Below the pieces are notes generated by a model. The model searched no databases and was not told the DNA's origin. It saw only the letters and a program-made list of their open reading frames with translations. A DNA stretch of 21,361 nt from contig DWUQ01000093.1 of the NCBI GenBank assembly GCA_019120675.1, positions 1 through 21,361 on the forward strand. Direction: 5' to 3'. The DNA comes from Candidatus Paenalcaligenes intestinipullorum (GTDB lineage: Bacteria > Pseudomonadota > Gammaproteobacteria > Burkholderiales > Burkholderiaceae_B). This document shows, in pieces, positions 8,220-15,853 of this stretch; within the stretch, counting starts at the first letter, position 1, and each line of letters opens with the position of its first letter. Both the position numbers and the translations under genes were made by a program.

Positions 8220-8861
8220 TTACGCCAAATACAAGCTACGCGTGGCTAAAGCCTGGGCGCACGCCTCATCATGCGTAGTAAAGATCATTGGCAACCCACA
8301 CGCTAACAATACTTCTTGGACGCGCTCAGCCGCCGCGGCATCTAAAAACGTGGTCGGCTCGTCCAAGAGCAAGACCTTGGGTTGCATCACCAAAACGCCT
8401 GCTAAAGCAACCAAGCGCTGTTGCCCTCCCGACAAGGTCGCACACGCTCGAGATGCCAGATCACGAATCTGCAACTGATCCAGCTGCGCCATGGCCTGAG
8501 CGCGCGCGTCCGCTGGTGTTGCCCCTAAGTTTAAGGGGCCAAAGCAGACGTCATCCAATACAGTGGGACAAAAAAGCTGATCCTCGGGCGACTGAAAGAC
8601 GTAGCCGACTTGCCCCCGCAGAGGAATAAAATCTTGGGCAGTGTGCAAGGGCAGACCCAGAATCGTTAACTGTCCGCGTTGCAGGGGCACAAACCCCATC
8701 AAGGCATTGAGCAAAGAGCTTTTACCAATACCCGCGGGCCCCCGCAATGCTAAGCGCTCTTGCTCATACAGGCTAAAACTCAAATCCGAGATGAGCGTTT
8801 GCCCACCACGGCGTAGGTATAAACCTTGGGCCTTGATCAGTGGAGGAAAAATCGATTTCAT
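8220..8861 (-). CDS. nikO: ECF nickel/cobalt transporter ATPase component NikO (CbiO-like)
   Basis: This 213-residue ABC ATPase should drive the nickel ECF transporter from the cytoplasmic side. Motifs occur in the expected order: Walker A GPAGIGKS (41-48), Q-loop Gln90 followed by SPEDQLF (CbiO-type), signature LSGGQ (143-147), Walker B LLLDEP with Glu168, and switch His197. I chose the ATG at 8861, which overlaps the nikQ stop in an ATGA, implying translational coupling. The open frame continues 20 codons further upstream but would run deep into nikQ. It is the last gene of the nik operon and at the short end for CbiO proteins. Cobalt rather than nickel is possible for this protein alone, but nikK, nikL and nikR in the same locus favour nickel. 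Confidence 0.88.
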   Translation of the reverse strand: MKSIFPPLIKAQGLYLRRGGQTLISDLSFSLYEQERLALRGPAGIGKSSLLNALMGFVPLQRGQLTILGLPLHTAQDFIPLRGQVGYVFQSPEDQLFCPTVLDDVCFGPLNLGATPADARAQAMAQLDQLQIRDLASRACATLSGGQQRLVALAGVLVMQPKVLLLDEPTTFLDAAAAERVQEVLLACGLPMIFTTHDEACAQALATRSLYLA

Positions 8862-9547
8862 AAGATGGGCACCCAGAGTATTCCGGCCACCAGCAGCAAA
8901 CAGGCTCCCGCGGCCACACAACTCGACGCACGCATTTTGGCCTCATCCGTCACCACAAATACGCCTTGATAACCACGTGCCAACAAGGCGTGGCGTAAGC
9001 GCTCGGACTTGTCTACTCCCACTAAAAACACCTGCGCAATCAACAACGCCGTAGCCTGACAACGACGTATAAAGGGTTGCGCCACAAAGCCGCGCGCTTG
9101 CATGGCGCGCTCTAAGCGCTGCTTGTGCTGCTGTAAATCGGCGATATAACGCACCATTAAAAAACCTAATAGAGCCAGCTTGGAGGAACGGCTTAGTGCT
9201 TGAATGGCGTAGGCCAGCTGCCAACTGGTGAGGCCATAACATAAGCTGGCACAACACAGCATGGCAGCGTTCGCACGCACTATCGCCCGCCCAGCGATGA
9301 TCAGCCCCTCGGGCTGCCACTGCCAACTGCCCCATTTTATGCCCAGCAATACAGCCATCATGAACAACAACATATTGGCAGGTAAAAGACGCTTACCTAA
9401 GCGCAACCATTGGCCACGATAACACCACAGCGCCATCCCCAGCGCCCCGATGGACACCACTGCTAAGCGCTCTAACGACTGCGCCATCGCAATCATCAGA
9501 CTGAGACCAAAGGCCAACCCCACCCGCAACCGCACATCAGCCAGCAT
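8858..9547 (-). CDS. nikQ: ECF nickel transporter transmembrane component NikQ (CbiQ-like T component)
   Basis: This 229-residue membrane protein is the T component that links the nickel-binding NikM to the ATPase. It has several hydrophobic segments in the N-terminal two thirds and at the extreme C-terminus. Two ARG-type coupling motifs that contact the ATPase are visible: RAMQARGF, and ALLARGY in the segment SERLRHALLARGY. Both motifs are typical of CbiQ/EcfT. I chose the ATG at 9547, which overlaps the nikM stop by 11 nt. An upstream ATG at 9589 would add a non-hydrophobic 14-residue leader inside nikM. The 3' end overlaps nikO by 4 nt (ATGA). Confidence 0.87.
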   Translation of the reverse strand: MLADVRLRVGLAFGLSLMIAMAQSLERLAVVSIGALGMALWCYRGQWLRLGKRLLPANMLLFMMAVLLGIKWGSWQWQPEGLIIAGRAIVRANAAMLCCASLCYGLTSWQLAYAIQALSRSSKLALLGFLMVRYIADLQQHKQRLERAMQARGFVAQPFIRRCQATALLIAQVFLVGVDKSERLRHALLARGYQGVFVVTDEAKMRASSCVAAGACLLLVAGILWVPIL

Positions 9548-10142
9548 AGCTGACTTTGTCCCACCATTCGGGGCGCAAACGCACCACATACTGTAGCGCT
9601 AAAGCGGTGATGGTGGCCTCAACCACGACCACCGGCACATGCACCACCATCAAGGCATAGATCGCCTGCAGAAACACGGAGCCACCACTGAGTGCTAACA
9701 ACAAAGCCGCCAAGGCCGCAGCCCCCGTCACCCCTACTACCGCTGCTAATACGCCCGCTAACTTTGGGCGCTGCGGCATCAACGGTTGCGCCACATAATG
9801 AGCGGCCACGGCAGGTACCCCCATAATCAGTAAATTTGCGCCCAATACCGCAAAGCCTCCAAAGCCAAACAATGCCGCTTGTAGAATCAGCGCAACCAGC
9901 ATGACCGGAAACACCGCCCAGCCAAGAAACACACCAAGTAAGCCATTGAGCAATAAATGCACACTGCCAGGCCCAACGGGAATATGGATGGTGCCTAAGG
10001 CAAAAAACACCCCACCCAACATCGCCGCCAGAGGCAGCATCGGCTCAGACAAACGCCGCAACGATAAAACCGTTAGCCCAGCGCCCACGGCCAAAGCGCT
10101 CACCACCACCGGCCCCGAGAGAATCCCTTCCGATAAATGCAT
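9537..10142 (-). CDS. nikM: ECF nickel transporter substrate-binding component NikM (CbiM family)
   Basis: This 201-residue integral membrane protein captures Ni2+. It begins MHLSEGIL. In this family the N-terminal Met-His is known to enter the membrane core and coordinate the metal together with a later His. The conserved block GTIHIPVGPGSVHLLLNG (50-67) with His53 and His62 provides candidates for the further ligands. Six or seven hydrophobic segments cover the rest. The gene starts 4 nt after the nikL TAG stop and overlaps nikQ. CbiM and NikM are close relatives, so metal choice cannot be read from this protein alone. The neighbouring NikK, NikL and NikR point to nickel. Confidence 0.9.
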   Translation of the reverse strand: MHLSEGILSGPVVVSALAVGAGLTVLSLRRLSEPMLPLAAMLGGVFFALGTIHIPVGPGSVHLLLNGLLGVFLGWAVFPVMLVALILQAALFGFGGFAVLGANLLIMGVPAVAAHYVAQPLMPQRPKLAGVLAAVVGVTGAAALAALLLALSGGSVFLQAIYALMVVHVPVVVVEATITALALQYVVRLRPEWWDKVSYAG

Positions 10143-10145
10143 AGC

Positions 10146-10649
10146 CTACTCGTGCCGGCGACGGATAAATAACAAATACGCCCCCGCCAGCCCGACGATG
10201 TACCCAATGCCCCCAACAATATCCGAGAGCCGAATGCGCGCATGCAAGCGCGCGATATCTTGGCGTAATAGAGCAATTTCTTCGGTGGTGGCTGAGGAGG
10301 TGAGAGCCTGAGCCGACTGAGCGTTCAGCTCAACCGTCGCTTGGGCGCGATGCCCTTCCATACCATACACCACCACCTGATAGACGCCTGGTACCAAATC
10401 CACAAAGCGAAACCGTCCCTGATCATCCGTTTGCACGCTGGCAGTGGGCTCGGTTTGCTTGGGCAATAAAAAAACCTCCACGGCTTCATCTTGGGCGGCC
10501 GTATCGTCCGAGTAAAACGCACGCCCCACGATGTCCTGCTGGACAGCTTGCGTAGACAACAATAACGCATGCCCCCAAGCCATGGGCGCAAACAAGCTTA
10601 CCCCAACCAGCAGCAGCGCGTTTTTTAGCCAAAAGTGAAAGCGTATCAT
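10146..10649 (-). CDS. nikL: NikL-like accessory protein: periplasmic carboxypeptidase-regulatory-like domain with C-terminal anchor
   Basis: This 167-residue protein has an N-terminal signal sequence (1-26, ending APMAWG) and a beta-rich periplasmic domain with the pattern TDDQGRFRFVDLVPGVYQV, typical of carboxypeptidase-regulatory-like/CNA-B folds. A predicted short helix follows (EEIALLRQDIARLHARI), then one C-terminal membrane segment (IVGGIGYIVGLAGAYLLF) ending in RRRHE. This is the architecture described for NikL, an extra component of NikKMLQO nickel transporters. If cleaved as predicted, the mature protein begins with His27. It overlaps nikK by ATGA and lies 3 nt from nikM. The exact role of NikL in transport is not well defined. 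The family call rests on layout and context. Confidence 0.78.
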   Translation of the reverse strand: MIRFHFWLKNALLLVGVSLFAPMAWGHALLLSTQAVQQDIVGRAFYSDDTAAQDEAVEVFLLPKQTEPTASVQTDDQGRFRFVDLVPGVYQVVVYGMEGHRAQATVELNAQSAQALTSSATTEEIALLRQDIARLHARIRLSDIVGGIGYIVGLAGAYLLFIRRRHE

Positions 10650-11368
10650 TCGTCTACAGACGAGGTACTCGCCTCAGCAGCCTGAAAACGCAGGTTGGTG
10701 GTAATGGAATACACATCCGCTTGGGTCGTATCCGACAACTCAATCGTGTGGGAGGCAGAAATACTATTTTCCCCAGCATTAACGGGAACCGTCACATAAC
10801 CCTTGGCATCGGTATGTGCATTAACGTCATGGCTTCCCCCTAAGCTGATTTCCCAGTTTGAAGCGGGTTCGCCTTTGTACAGCAGCTGCAGCGTGAGCTC
10901 ATCGCCTGCTTTAGGGGCCACGGCCTGATTGGGCACCAGCTCGGCCTCTAAACCTAAGCCTGCGGTGACCACGTCTGACCACTGCTCAATGCGTTTGTGA
11001 AATTTGACAGGATGAGAGCCTGATTCGGCACCGGGGTTTTGATCCTTGGGGAGGTTTTTGTGCTTTTCGCCGGGTGCTTTACTCCAAAAGCCATTATCAA
11101 AGGCCAAGCCAAAAATCGCCGGCTGCCCCTCGACAGAAAACCCTACAGCGCTGTCTTTGTCATAGCGCGTAACGGGCAGCTCCTTGCCCTCAGCGGACCA
11201 CGCCTCTAGGCTTTTTACCTTGGCTGGGGCATACGACTCGGCCTCATCATGATGCCCATACACCACCTGATAGCCTGAGTCGGCAGGGGTGATCCATGCT
11301 TCGTGAGCTTGGGCGGTATTTAAGGCCAGCACCGCTACAGCAGCGCCTAACCAATATCGTGTACGCAT
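10646..11368 (-). CDS. nikK: NikK-like DUF4198 periplasmic protein of the nickel transporter
   Basis: This 240-residue exported protein is first in the nickel operon. A signal peptide with cleavage site AQA (19-21) leaves His22 as the mature N-terminus (HEAWITPADSGYQVVYGHHDE), a pattern seen in DUF4198 proteins linked to nickel and cobalt ECF transporters. A further His-containing stretch (SHPVKFHKRIEQW) and a C-terminal beta-sandwich-like region (DAKGYVTVPVNAGENSISASH) follow. It probably binds or delivers Ni2+ in the periplasm, which is inferred from the family and position. The AAGAG upstream of the ATG gives a usable ribosome site. The NikR-like palindrome lies 23-51 nt upstream of its start. 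Confidence 0.85.
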   Translation of the reverse strand: MRTRYWLGAAVAVLALNTAQAHEAWITPADSGYQVVYGHHDEAESYAPAKVKSLEAWSAEGKELPVTRYDKDSAVGFSVEGQPAIFGLAFDNGFWSKAPGEKHKNLPKDQNPGAESGSHPVKFHKRIEQWSDVVTAGLGLEAELVPNQAVAPKAGDELTLQLLYKGEPASNWEISLGGSHDVNAHTDAKGYVTVPVNAGENSISASHTIELSDTTQADVYSITTNLRFQAAEASTSSVDE

Positions 11369-11391
11369 AAAAAGACTCTTTTTAAAAATTC

Positions 11392-11419
11392 GTGCAGGTC
11401 AACGCTCTCATACCTGCAC
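11392..11419. promoter_or_regulatory. Predicted NikR operator: GTGCAGGT-N12-ACCTGCAC
   Basis: A perfect inverted repeat with 8-bp arms, GTGCAGGT (11392-11399) and ACCTGCAC (11412-11419), lies between the divergent nikK and nikR genes and close to nikK. Its total span of 28 bp equals that of the E. coli NikR operator (GTATGA-N16-TCATAC), although the half-site bases differ, as they do among NikR groups. Binding here would block nikK transcription when nickel is plentiful. The rest of the 145-bp gap is AT-rich. No second palindrome for nikR itself was found. Confidence 0.68.
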
Positions 11420-11513
11420 AATTTGTAAGATAAATAAAAAAAACTTCACACCAAAGCATAGCATAGGCTTCGTCTACACTTAGTGTTTTCTCCTTATTAT
11501 TTGTGGGTTAAGC

Positions 11514-11918
11514 ATGAAGCGATTAACCATTTCCGTGAATGGCAAATTAGCTGAACAATTTGATCAGTGGGCAGCCGCGAAAAACTATCAGAATCGCTCC
11601 GAGGCCTTTAGGGATTTGGTACGGCGTGAGCTGAGTGAAGGCCAGTTTGTCGAAGAACCCAACACCCCTTGTGTGGCGGTACTGAGTTATGTGTACAACC
11701 ACCATGAGCGCCAGCTTGCGAATCGTCTGAATGAATTGCAGCATCATCATCATGAGCTGATTGTGACGTCCCAACATGTGCATTTGGATCATGACCATTG
11801 TGTGGAGAGTGTGATTTTACGTGGCCCGTGGCAGGCGGTGAAAGCGTGCGCGGATCAGCTGTCTTCGCAGACGGGGGTGCAGCAGGCGCAGTTGCATACG
11901 ATGCCGATTGGGGGGTGA
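11514..11918 (+). CDS. nikR: Nickel-responsive transcriptional regulator NikR
   Basis: This 134-residue regulator has an N-terminal ribbon-helix-helix DNA-binding domain (MKRLTISVNGKLAEQFDQW, then RSEAFRDLVRREL) and a C-terminal ACT-like nickel-binding domain. The high-affinity Ni2+ ligands of E. coli NikR (His76, His87, His89, Cys95) have counterparts in HHHH (77-80, His77), HVH (His88 and His90) and Cys96. With nickel bound, the tetramer should bind the palindrome upstream of nikK and shut off uptake. The gene is divergent from nikK. Its ribosome site is weak (GGGTT 5 nt upstream). The end is convergent with the helicase gene, with a 118-nt gap in which no clear terminator is seen. Confidence 0.96.
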   Translation: MKRLTISVNGKLAEQFDQWAAAKNYQNRSEAFRDLVRRELSEGQFVEEPNTPCVAVLSYVYNHHERQLANRLNELQHHHHELIVTSQHVHLDHDHCVESVILRGPWQAVKACADQLSSQTGVQQAQLHTMPIGG

Positions 11919-12036
11919 TCGCAGCTGATGGCTTTGATCGTGGCAGCGCAGTGAGGTGGTGGCAGGTGACTTGGACGAGGGCCGCAGGCGTGGGGCAGCG
12001 TGCTGACACAAGTATCATAAACTATCAAACTCCCAC

Positions 12037-14247
12037 CTACTTAAGCGGCCACCGACCCCGCAGCTGCTCCGCCTGCCCACTTCCCAACCCTTTTGGGATA
12101 TACCAGCACTTTTGCACCGCATCCCACCGCGCGCCTAGCCCCTTGGCTTCATTACGCTCCGCATAGGGCACCGCTAGATCTTCGCGCTCTAGCGTAAACG
12201 GTGCAGCCAGCTTGCTGCGACGCACCTCTCGTTGTTGGTGCGCTGCTTGATCCGCCGCCTGCCGGCGCTGCAATAACGCGAGCGCGTTGTCTGCCCGCTT
12301 AGCGGTTAACTCTAAGCCCAAGCGTTCCACAAAGGGGCTGACGCCGTGCTGCGGGATCAATAGACTCACTTTATATTTGGCCCGGGTAACGGCAACATAA
12401 AATAAGTTTTCTTCTTCGGCAAAGTGATCGGTATTAAACGGATATTGTCGATTGGTTAAATAAGGCAGCACCACATGGGCGTACTCTTTGCCTTTAGCGC
12501 TACCAATTAGCTCTAAACGTACACCAGCGCTTTGATGGGAAGGGTTGAATTCCGCCAACCGCTGTCCACAGAACTGAAAATAAGCGATTAAATCTAACTC
12601 ACTAGTGTGAGCGCAGGCAATAAAGCTGTGTAAGGTTTGCGCCGCCATGTGCCCTTGGGCGGCATTCGCCATCTGACGCGTCACCACTGCGGCGATGTCC
12701 AACGCTTCAACCAAGGCTGCTAACGCCGTCTCAGCCGGATGATCCAAGTGCTGACGCACCAATGACAAGGCGTGTTTAAACTGTGCGGCACGTGTGTCCG
12801 TCATCCGTCGCAGCAACTGGCCCTCCCAAAAGTACGCCAAGGCATCCGGCTGGGCGGCCAAGCTTTGTTTGGCCTGCGCTAACTCATCAGCAGGGTAGTC
12901 CAATTCAGCAAAAAACACCAAGGCATCCACCACCGACGCGCGGAGTGCCGCAGTCGGCAAGCGCGCCAAATCCTCTAAAGCGAGCGCAACCAAGCCGAGC
13001 AGCACGAGGATTTCACGTCGATACAGATAAGGCTCAAAGCCATGGGTAATATATGGAATGCGTGCTTTCCAGAGTGCTTCTTCGAGCGGGACCGACAAAT
13101 GCGCCCCACGTAGCAGCACAGCAGTATCGGCCCACGGGTAGGTGGCCACGCTTTGGGTCAAGAGTTGCACACACCGAACCGCCCCATCTGCGTCGTCGTG
13201 ATAGCGGTGGCACTTAATTTCGGTACGATGCACCACGGCTGAGCTGACGATTTTTTGTTTGAAGTGCTCCACAGCAAAGGCTAAATGTGGGCCATGGCGG
13301 AACGTTTGGGTGAGGCTGTGCGCGCGCACGTAGCCATAGCGCGATTGAAAGCGGTGCAGCAAATAGCTGTCGTCGGCACCCAGTTCACTGTAAATGACTT
13401 GGTCCTTGTCACCCGCCCCCATCATATAGCACTGATTGCTGTCTACCAGAGCGGCCAACACTTGAAAGGTTGCCTCGTTCATATCGTGCAACTCATCCAC
13501 CAGCACCAGCTGATAACGCGGCAAACGGCTCTGCCAAATGGGGTCATCCAGCAGATAACGCGCCAAGTCATACATGGCGTCGCCTGGCCCCCGAAACAAC
13601 GGATCACTGCCTAAGGTACCTAAGCGTAACTGTTCGTAGTGATGCGTGACCAACAAACGGGTCAGCGTGGTACCTGCGGTCCACGCTCGCTCCTCCCAAT
13701 CGCCATCTGCCCCCTCATCGTGCAAGGCCATCCGTGCTTTGAGTTTTTGTTGTTCGAGTAAGAGCTCGCCCAATGCGGCAGCGTGGCTGACGATTTCTAA
13801 GCCATCGTAGGTGGTACCGTATTGCTCACTAACACGCGCCATCGCCTCCCGCATGACCTGTTGCAACGTTGCCACCTCAGCTTGTGGTACGACGGCCTCA
13901 TCCAATTGACGCAAGACTTGATGCGCCCACGCTTCAACATGAGTAATGTGCAATTGGGCAACCAAGCTGGCGGCTACCCCAAGCTCCAACACGCGCTGGC
14001 GCATGACCTCAGCCGCTTCGGGAGTAAAGGTCAGCACTAAAATCGACCGAGGCGACATGCCCCGTGCTAAGGCTTCCGCCAGCCGCAAAGCGAGACTGGT
14101 GGTTTTTGCAGCGCCGGCGTTGGCGTGTATCAGTGAGATTTTGTGCTGAGACAGCTGAATATCCAGCTGCTCAGCCGTCGGCCTCAGCCCACGCGGCACA
14201 AAACGAGGCTGCGCGTTGTGGGGTTGGCCTAAAGGCATCATGGCCAT
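12037..14247 (-). CDS. UvrD/Rep-like superfamily 1 helicase with C-terminal DUF5710-like domain
   Basis: This 736-residue protein carries the SF1A helicase motifs in order: motif I ANAGAAKTTS (42-51, Lys48), DELHD (251-255, motif II), GAGDKDQVIY (277-286, motif III), TQTFRHG (313-319, motif IV), SAKGKEYAHVVLP (583-595, motif V) and EEENLFYVAVTRAK (611-624, motif VI). It should be an ATP-driven DNA translocase or helicase. Two points are unusual. The Gly before the Walker A Lys is replaced by Ala. Residues 690-720 (LAVPYAERNEAKGLGARWDA, then WYIP) match the DUF5710 pattern, found in many plasmid primase-type and relaxase-type proteins. The ATG follows the SapC stop with no gap. The pathway is unknown, and standard UvrD, Rep or PcrA is unlikely. 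Confidence 0.85.
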   Translation of the reverse strand: MAMMPLGQPHNAQPRFVPRGLRPTAEQLDIQLSQHKISLIHANAGAAKTTSLALRLAEALARGMSPRSILVLTFTPEAAEVMRQRVLELGVAASLVAQLHITHVEAWAHQVLRQLDEAVVPQAEVATLQQVMREAMARVSEQYGTTYDGLEIVSHAAALGELLLEQQKLKARMALHDEGADGDWEERAWTAGTTLTRLLVTHHYEQLRLGTLGSDPLFRGPGDAMYDLARYLLDDPIWQSRLPRYQLVLVDELHDMNEATFQVLAALVDSNQCYMMGAGDKDQVIYSELGADDSYLLHRFQSRYGYVRAHSLTQTFRHGPHLAFAVEHFKQKIVSSAVVHRTEIKCHRYHDDADGAVRCVQLLTQSVATYPWADTAVLLRGAHLSVPLEEALWKARIPYITHGFEPYLYRREILVLLGLVALALEDLARLPTAALRASVVDALVFFAELDYPADELAQAKQSLAAQPDALAYFWEGQLLRRMTDTRAAQFKHALSLVRQHLDHPAETALAALVEALDIAAVVTRQMANAAQGHMAAQTLHSFIACAHTSELDLIAYFQFCGQRLAEFNPSHQSAGVRLELIGSAKGKEYAHVVLPYLTNRQYPFNTDHFAEEENLFYVAVTRAKYKVSLLIPQHGVSPFVERLGLELTAKRADNALALLQRRQAADQAAHQQREVRRSKLAAPFTLEREDLAVPYAERNEAKGLGARWDAVQKCWYIPKGLGSGQAEQLRGRWPLK

Positions 14248-14979
14248 TTAGTTGGCCGCACGCAAACGATCCGCTTGACGGCCCAAACGATGCACGTTGC
14301 CCAGCGAGGACAAATGGCGCTCAATCAAGGCCAAGGCCCCATTTTTAAACAACTCAAGCACCTGCTCATCCGCCAACTGCTGATAGGCTTCGCGATCCAC
14401 CACAGAAAAACCAGCGAGGTTTTGGTCTTTGCCATCGCGGGTAATGGTGACGCTTTGCGGCTGCAACAAACCAAGCTCGTGTAAGCGAGTACCAAACTGC
14501 TCACTGGCTGCGATTTCTTCTTGGTAGGTACGCACAAAGGCCATCATATTTTGGAAATATTCGCTTTCTTCGCCGTTGTCATACAGCGCGTTGCCTTCGC
14601 TCTCGCTGAGCCCTGCATAGTTAGCGTCCACATGCAACGCCAGTGTCTGCTGATCGGCAGCCGTACCCAGCATAAAGGGATAACGGCGAGCAAAAGCAGG
14701 AATGTATTCGTCCAAGCTCCAGTTGCCGCTGGGCGCGACGTATAAGTTACGCTGCGGCTCTAAGCCCAAAAGCACGACAGGATGGAAGTGGCCAGGCTGA
14801 CCTTCCATAAAAACAATCGGATAATGATGGCAAGCGTCGTTGAATTCGCTGTAACTCACTGGCATCACATTCATATCCGCGGCAAACGCATAAGGTGCCG
14901 CGGACACCGCCACGCGTAATTGGGCGTGTTCGCTGGGGTTTAAAGCAATGGTTTGTTCGTATAAGGCAGGTTTTGCCAT
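14248..14979 (-). CDS. SapC family protein
   Basis: This 243-residue protein resembles the SapC family, named after a Campylobacter fetus S-layer-associated protein. The typical N-terminal pattern is visible: a short leader followed by HAQLRVAVSAAPYAFAADMN, then VPVSY-like MPVSYSEFNDACHHYPIVF. VVLLGLEPQRNLYV and a W-x-L-D-x-Y-I-P-A-F-x-R-R-Y-P block follow. It has no signal peptide or membrane segment. The real function of most SapC-family proteins is unknown. In many proteobacteria they sit near TonB receptors and tryptophan-halogenase-like genes. I chose the ATG at 14979 because TAGGAG lies just upstream; the frame extends to 15051 without a ribosome site. It follows the esterase by 50 nt and abuts the helicase, suggesting one transcript. 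Confidence 0.82.
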   Translation of the reverse strand: MAKPALYEQTIALNPSEHAQLRVAVSAAPYAFAADMNVMPVSYSEFNDACHHYPIVFMEGQPGHFHPVVLLGLEPQRNLYVAPSGNWSLDEYIPAFARRYPFMLGTAADQQTLALHVDANYAGLSESEGNALYDNGEESEYFQNMMAFVRTYQEEIAASEQFGTRLHELGLLQPQSVTITRDGKDQNLAGFSVVDREAYQQLADEQVLELFKNGALALIERHLSSLGNVHRLGRQADRLRAAN

Positions 14980-14992
14980 AAAAGCTCCTAGG

Positions 14993-15011
14993 TTTTGGCG
15001 GAAGGCCAAAA
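14993..15011. repeat. Short inverted repeat in the leader just upstream of the sapC ribosome site
   Basis: TTTTGGC (14993-14999) and GCCAAAA (15005-15011) form a 7-bp stem with a 5-nt loop in the 50-nt gap between the esterase and sapC. On the minus strand it ends about 2 nt before the AGGAG of sapC. T-runs lie on the 5' side in both orientations, so it is not an intrinsic terminator. It might influence translation of sapC. Confidence 0.35.
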
Positions 15012-15029
15012 ACGTGAAAAATACTGTGA

Positions 15030-15824
15030 CTATACAAAAAGGCGCTGCCAAGCAAAAGCCGACGCGCTGCCATGATCGGCATCCGGCACCACCGTAAAGT
15101 GAACCTCGCCCAGATTGCGTCGCTGTAGAATGGCGGCCAACTCTTTGGCACCGGCCACCATGCGGCGTTGTTCACGTCGTTGACGGTTTTGTTGTTGATG
15201 GGCCGCTGAAAGCAATAAATCCGCAGGGGTAAGACCTTGCTCGTGCTCCCCCACGGAAATATAAATATCAGGCCGCCCTAAACCCGAGGGGGGACAGCCT
15301 TCGTAACGGGCCAGCTCTAGCGGGTAGAAATTCGCCCACCACACCGAGGGGCTGGATAAGAGGTAACGGTTAAACCCAAAATTGCCTTGCAGTAAAGCCT
15401 GCAATACAAACAAAGCCGCCAAAGAGTGTCCCGCTAAGGTGAAGCGCTGTTTATCCAAGGGCACGCTTTGGTGTAACCGTGGCAAAACGATGTCGCTGAG
15501 GCATTGTTGCAGTTGTGCCGCCATTCCAGTGCCAACAGGCTGAGGCGCAGTAGTCTGCCAGCGAGTATCCAGCAGGGGCGTATAAAATCGTTGCCGCCAT
15601 GTTGGGGTGTGCTCGCCCAATCCCACCACAACACCAGTGGCTGCGGGGTCGATGCTGGACGCGTTGGCTTGGCGCTGCGCGCCGACCGCTAACCAATATT
15701 GTTTTTCATCTAAAACCACACTTAAGGGCCAGCCCGACGCAGGCGGTGCACAATCTGGCCACGCCCAGTGCACCGTTAAGCCAGCTAAGCGCCCGCTTTC
15801 TACAGTAAACCTTGCATGATTCAT
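15030..15824 (-). CDS. Alpha/beta hydrolase, siderophore esterase-like (Fes/IroE family)
   Basis: This 264-residue putative esterase resembles the enterobactin/salmochelin trilactone hydrolases (esterase-D fold). The nucleophile elbow is GHSLA (132-136, Ser134). The family block YLLSSPSVWW (154-163) follows, then VGEHEQ (191-196) and a C-terminal DADHG with the likely catalytic His251. No signal peptide is seen, so it probably acts in the cytoplasm and hydrolyses ester bonds of imported ferric siderophore to free iron. It is divergent from the siderophore permease and shares an 88-bp Fur-box-containing gap with it. A second esterase with the same VGEHEQ and SPS.WW blocks lies at 18958-19758, so the two look like diverged paralogues. 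The substrate is inferred from family and context. Confidence 0.82.
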   Translation of the reverse strand: MNHARFTVESGRLAGLTVHWAWPDCAPPASGWPLSVVLDEKQYWLAVGAQRQANASSIDPAATGVVVGLGEHTPTWRQRFYTPLLDTRWQTTAPQPVGTGMAAQLQQCLSDIVLPRLHQSVPLDKQRFTLAGHSLAALFVLQALLQGNFGFNRYLLSSPSVWWANFYPLELARYEGCPPSGLGRPDIYISVGEHEQGLTPADLLLSAAHQQQNRQRREQRRMVAGAKELAAILQRRNLGEVHFTVVPDADHGSASAFAWQRLFV

Positions 15825-15826
15825 AC

Positions 15827-15851
15827 CTACTCACTGCCTTTAGCTCAGTCG
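15827..15851. repeat. Possible diverged copy of the 6763-6887 repeat
   Basis: CTACTC followed by TTAGCTCAGTCG resembles the second repeat copy at 6799-6825 (CTACTC, then TTAGCTCAGCCG) with a 2-nt gap. It sits directly upstream of the esterase start. The match is short and was judged by eye, so chance or a generic TAGCTCAG tRNA-like word is possible. Confidence 0.2.
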
Positions 15852-15853
15852 GG

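Noticed and set aside
11608..12166. Overlapping open frames on both strands across the nikR 3' end and the gap before the helicase
   Set aside because: They overlap NikR or the helicase in wrong frames, have low-complexity Pro/Ser/Ala composition and no start signals.
15839..15852. TTAGCTCAGTCGGG as part of a tRNA gene (D-arm-like word)
   Set aside because: No acceptor stem, anticodon arm or TTCGA T-arm at matching distances; the same word in the 6763-6887 repeats also lacks tRNA context.
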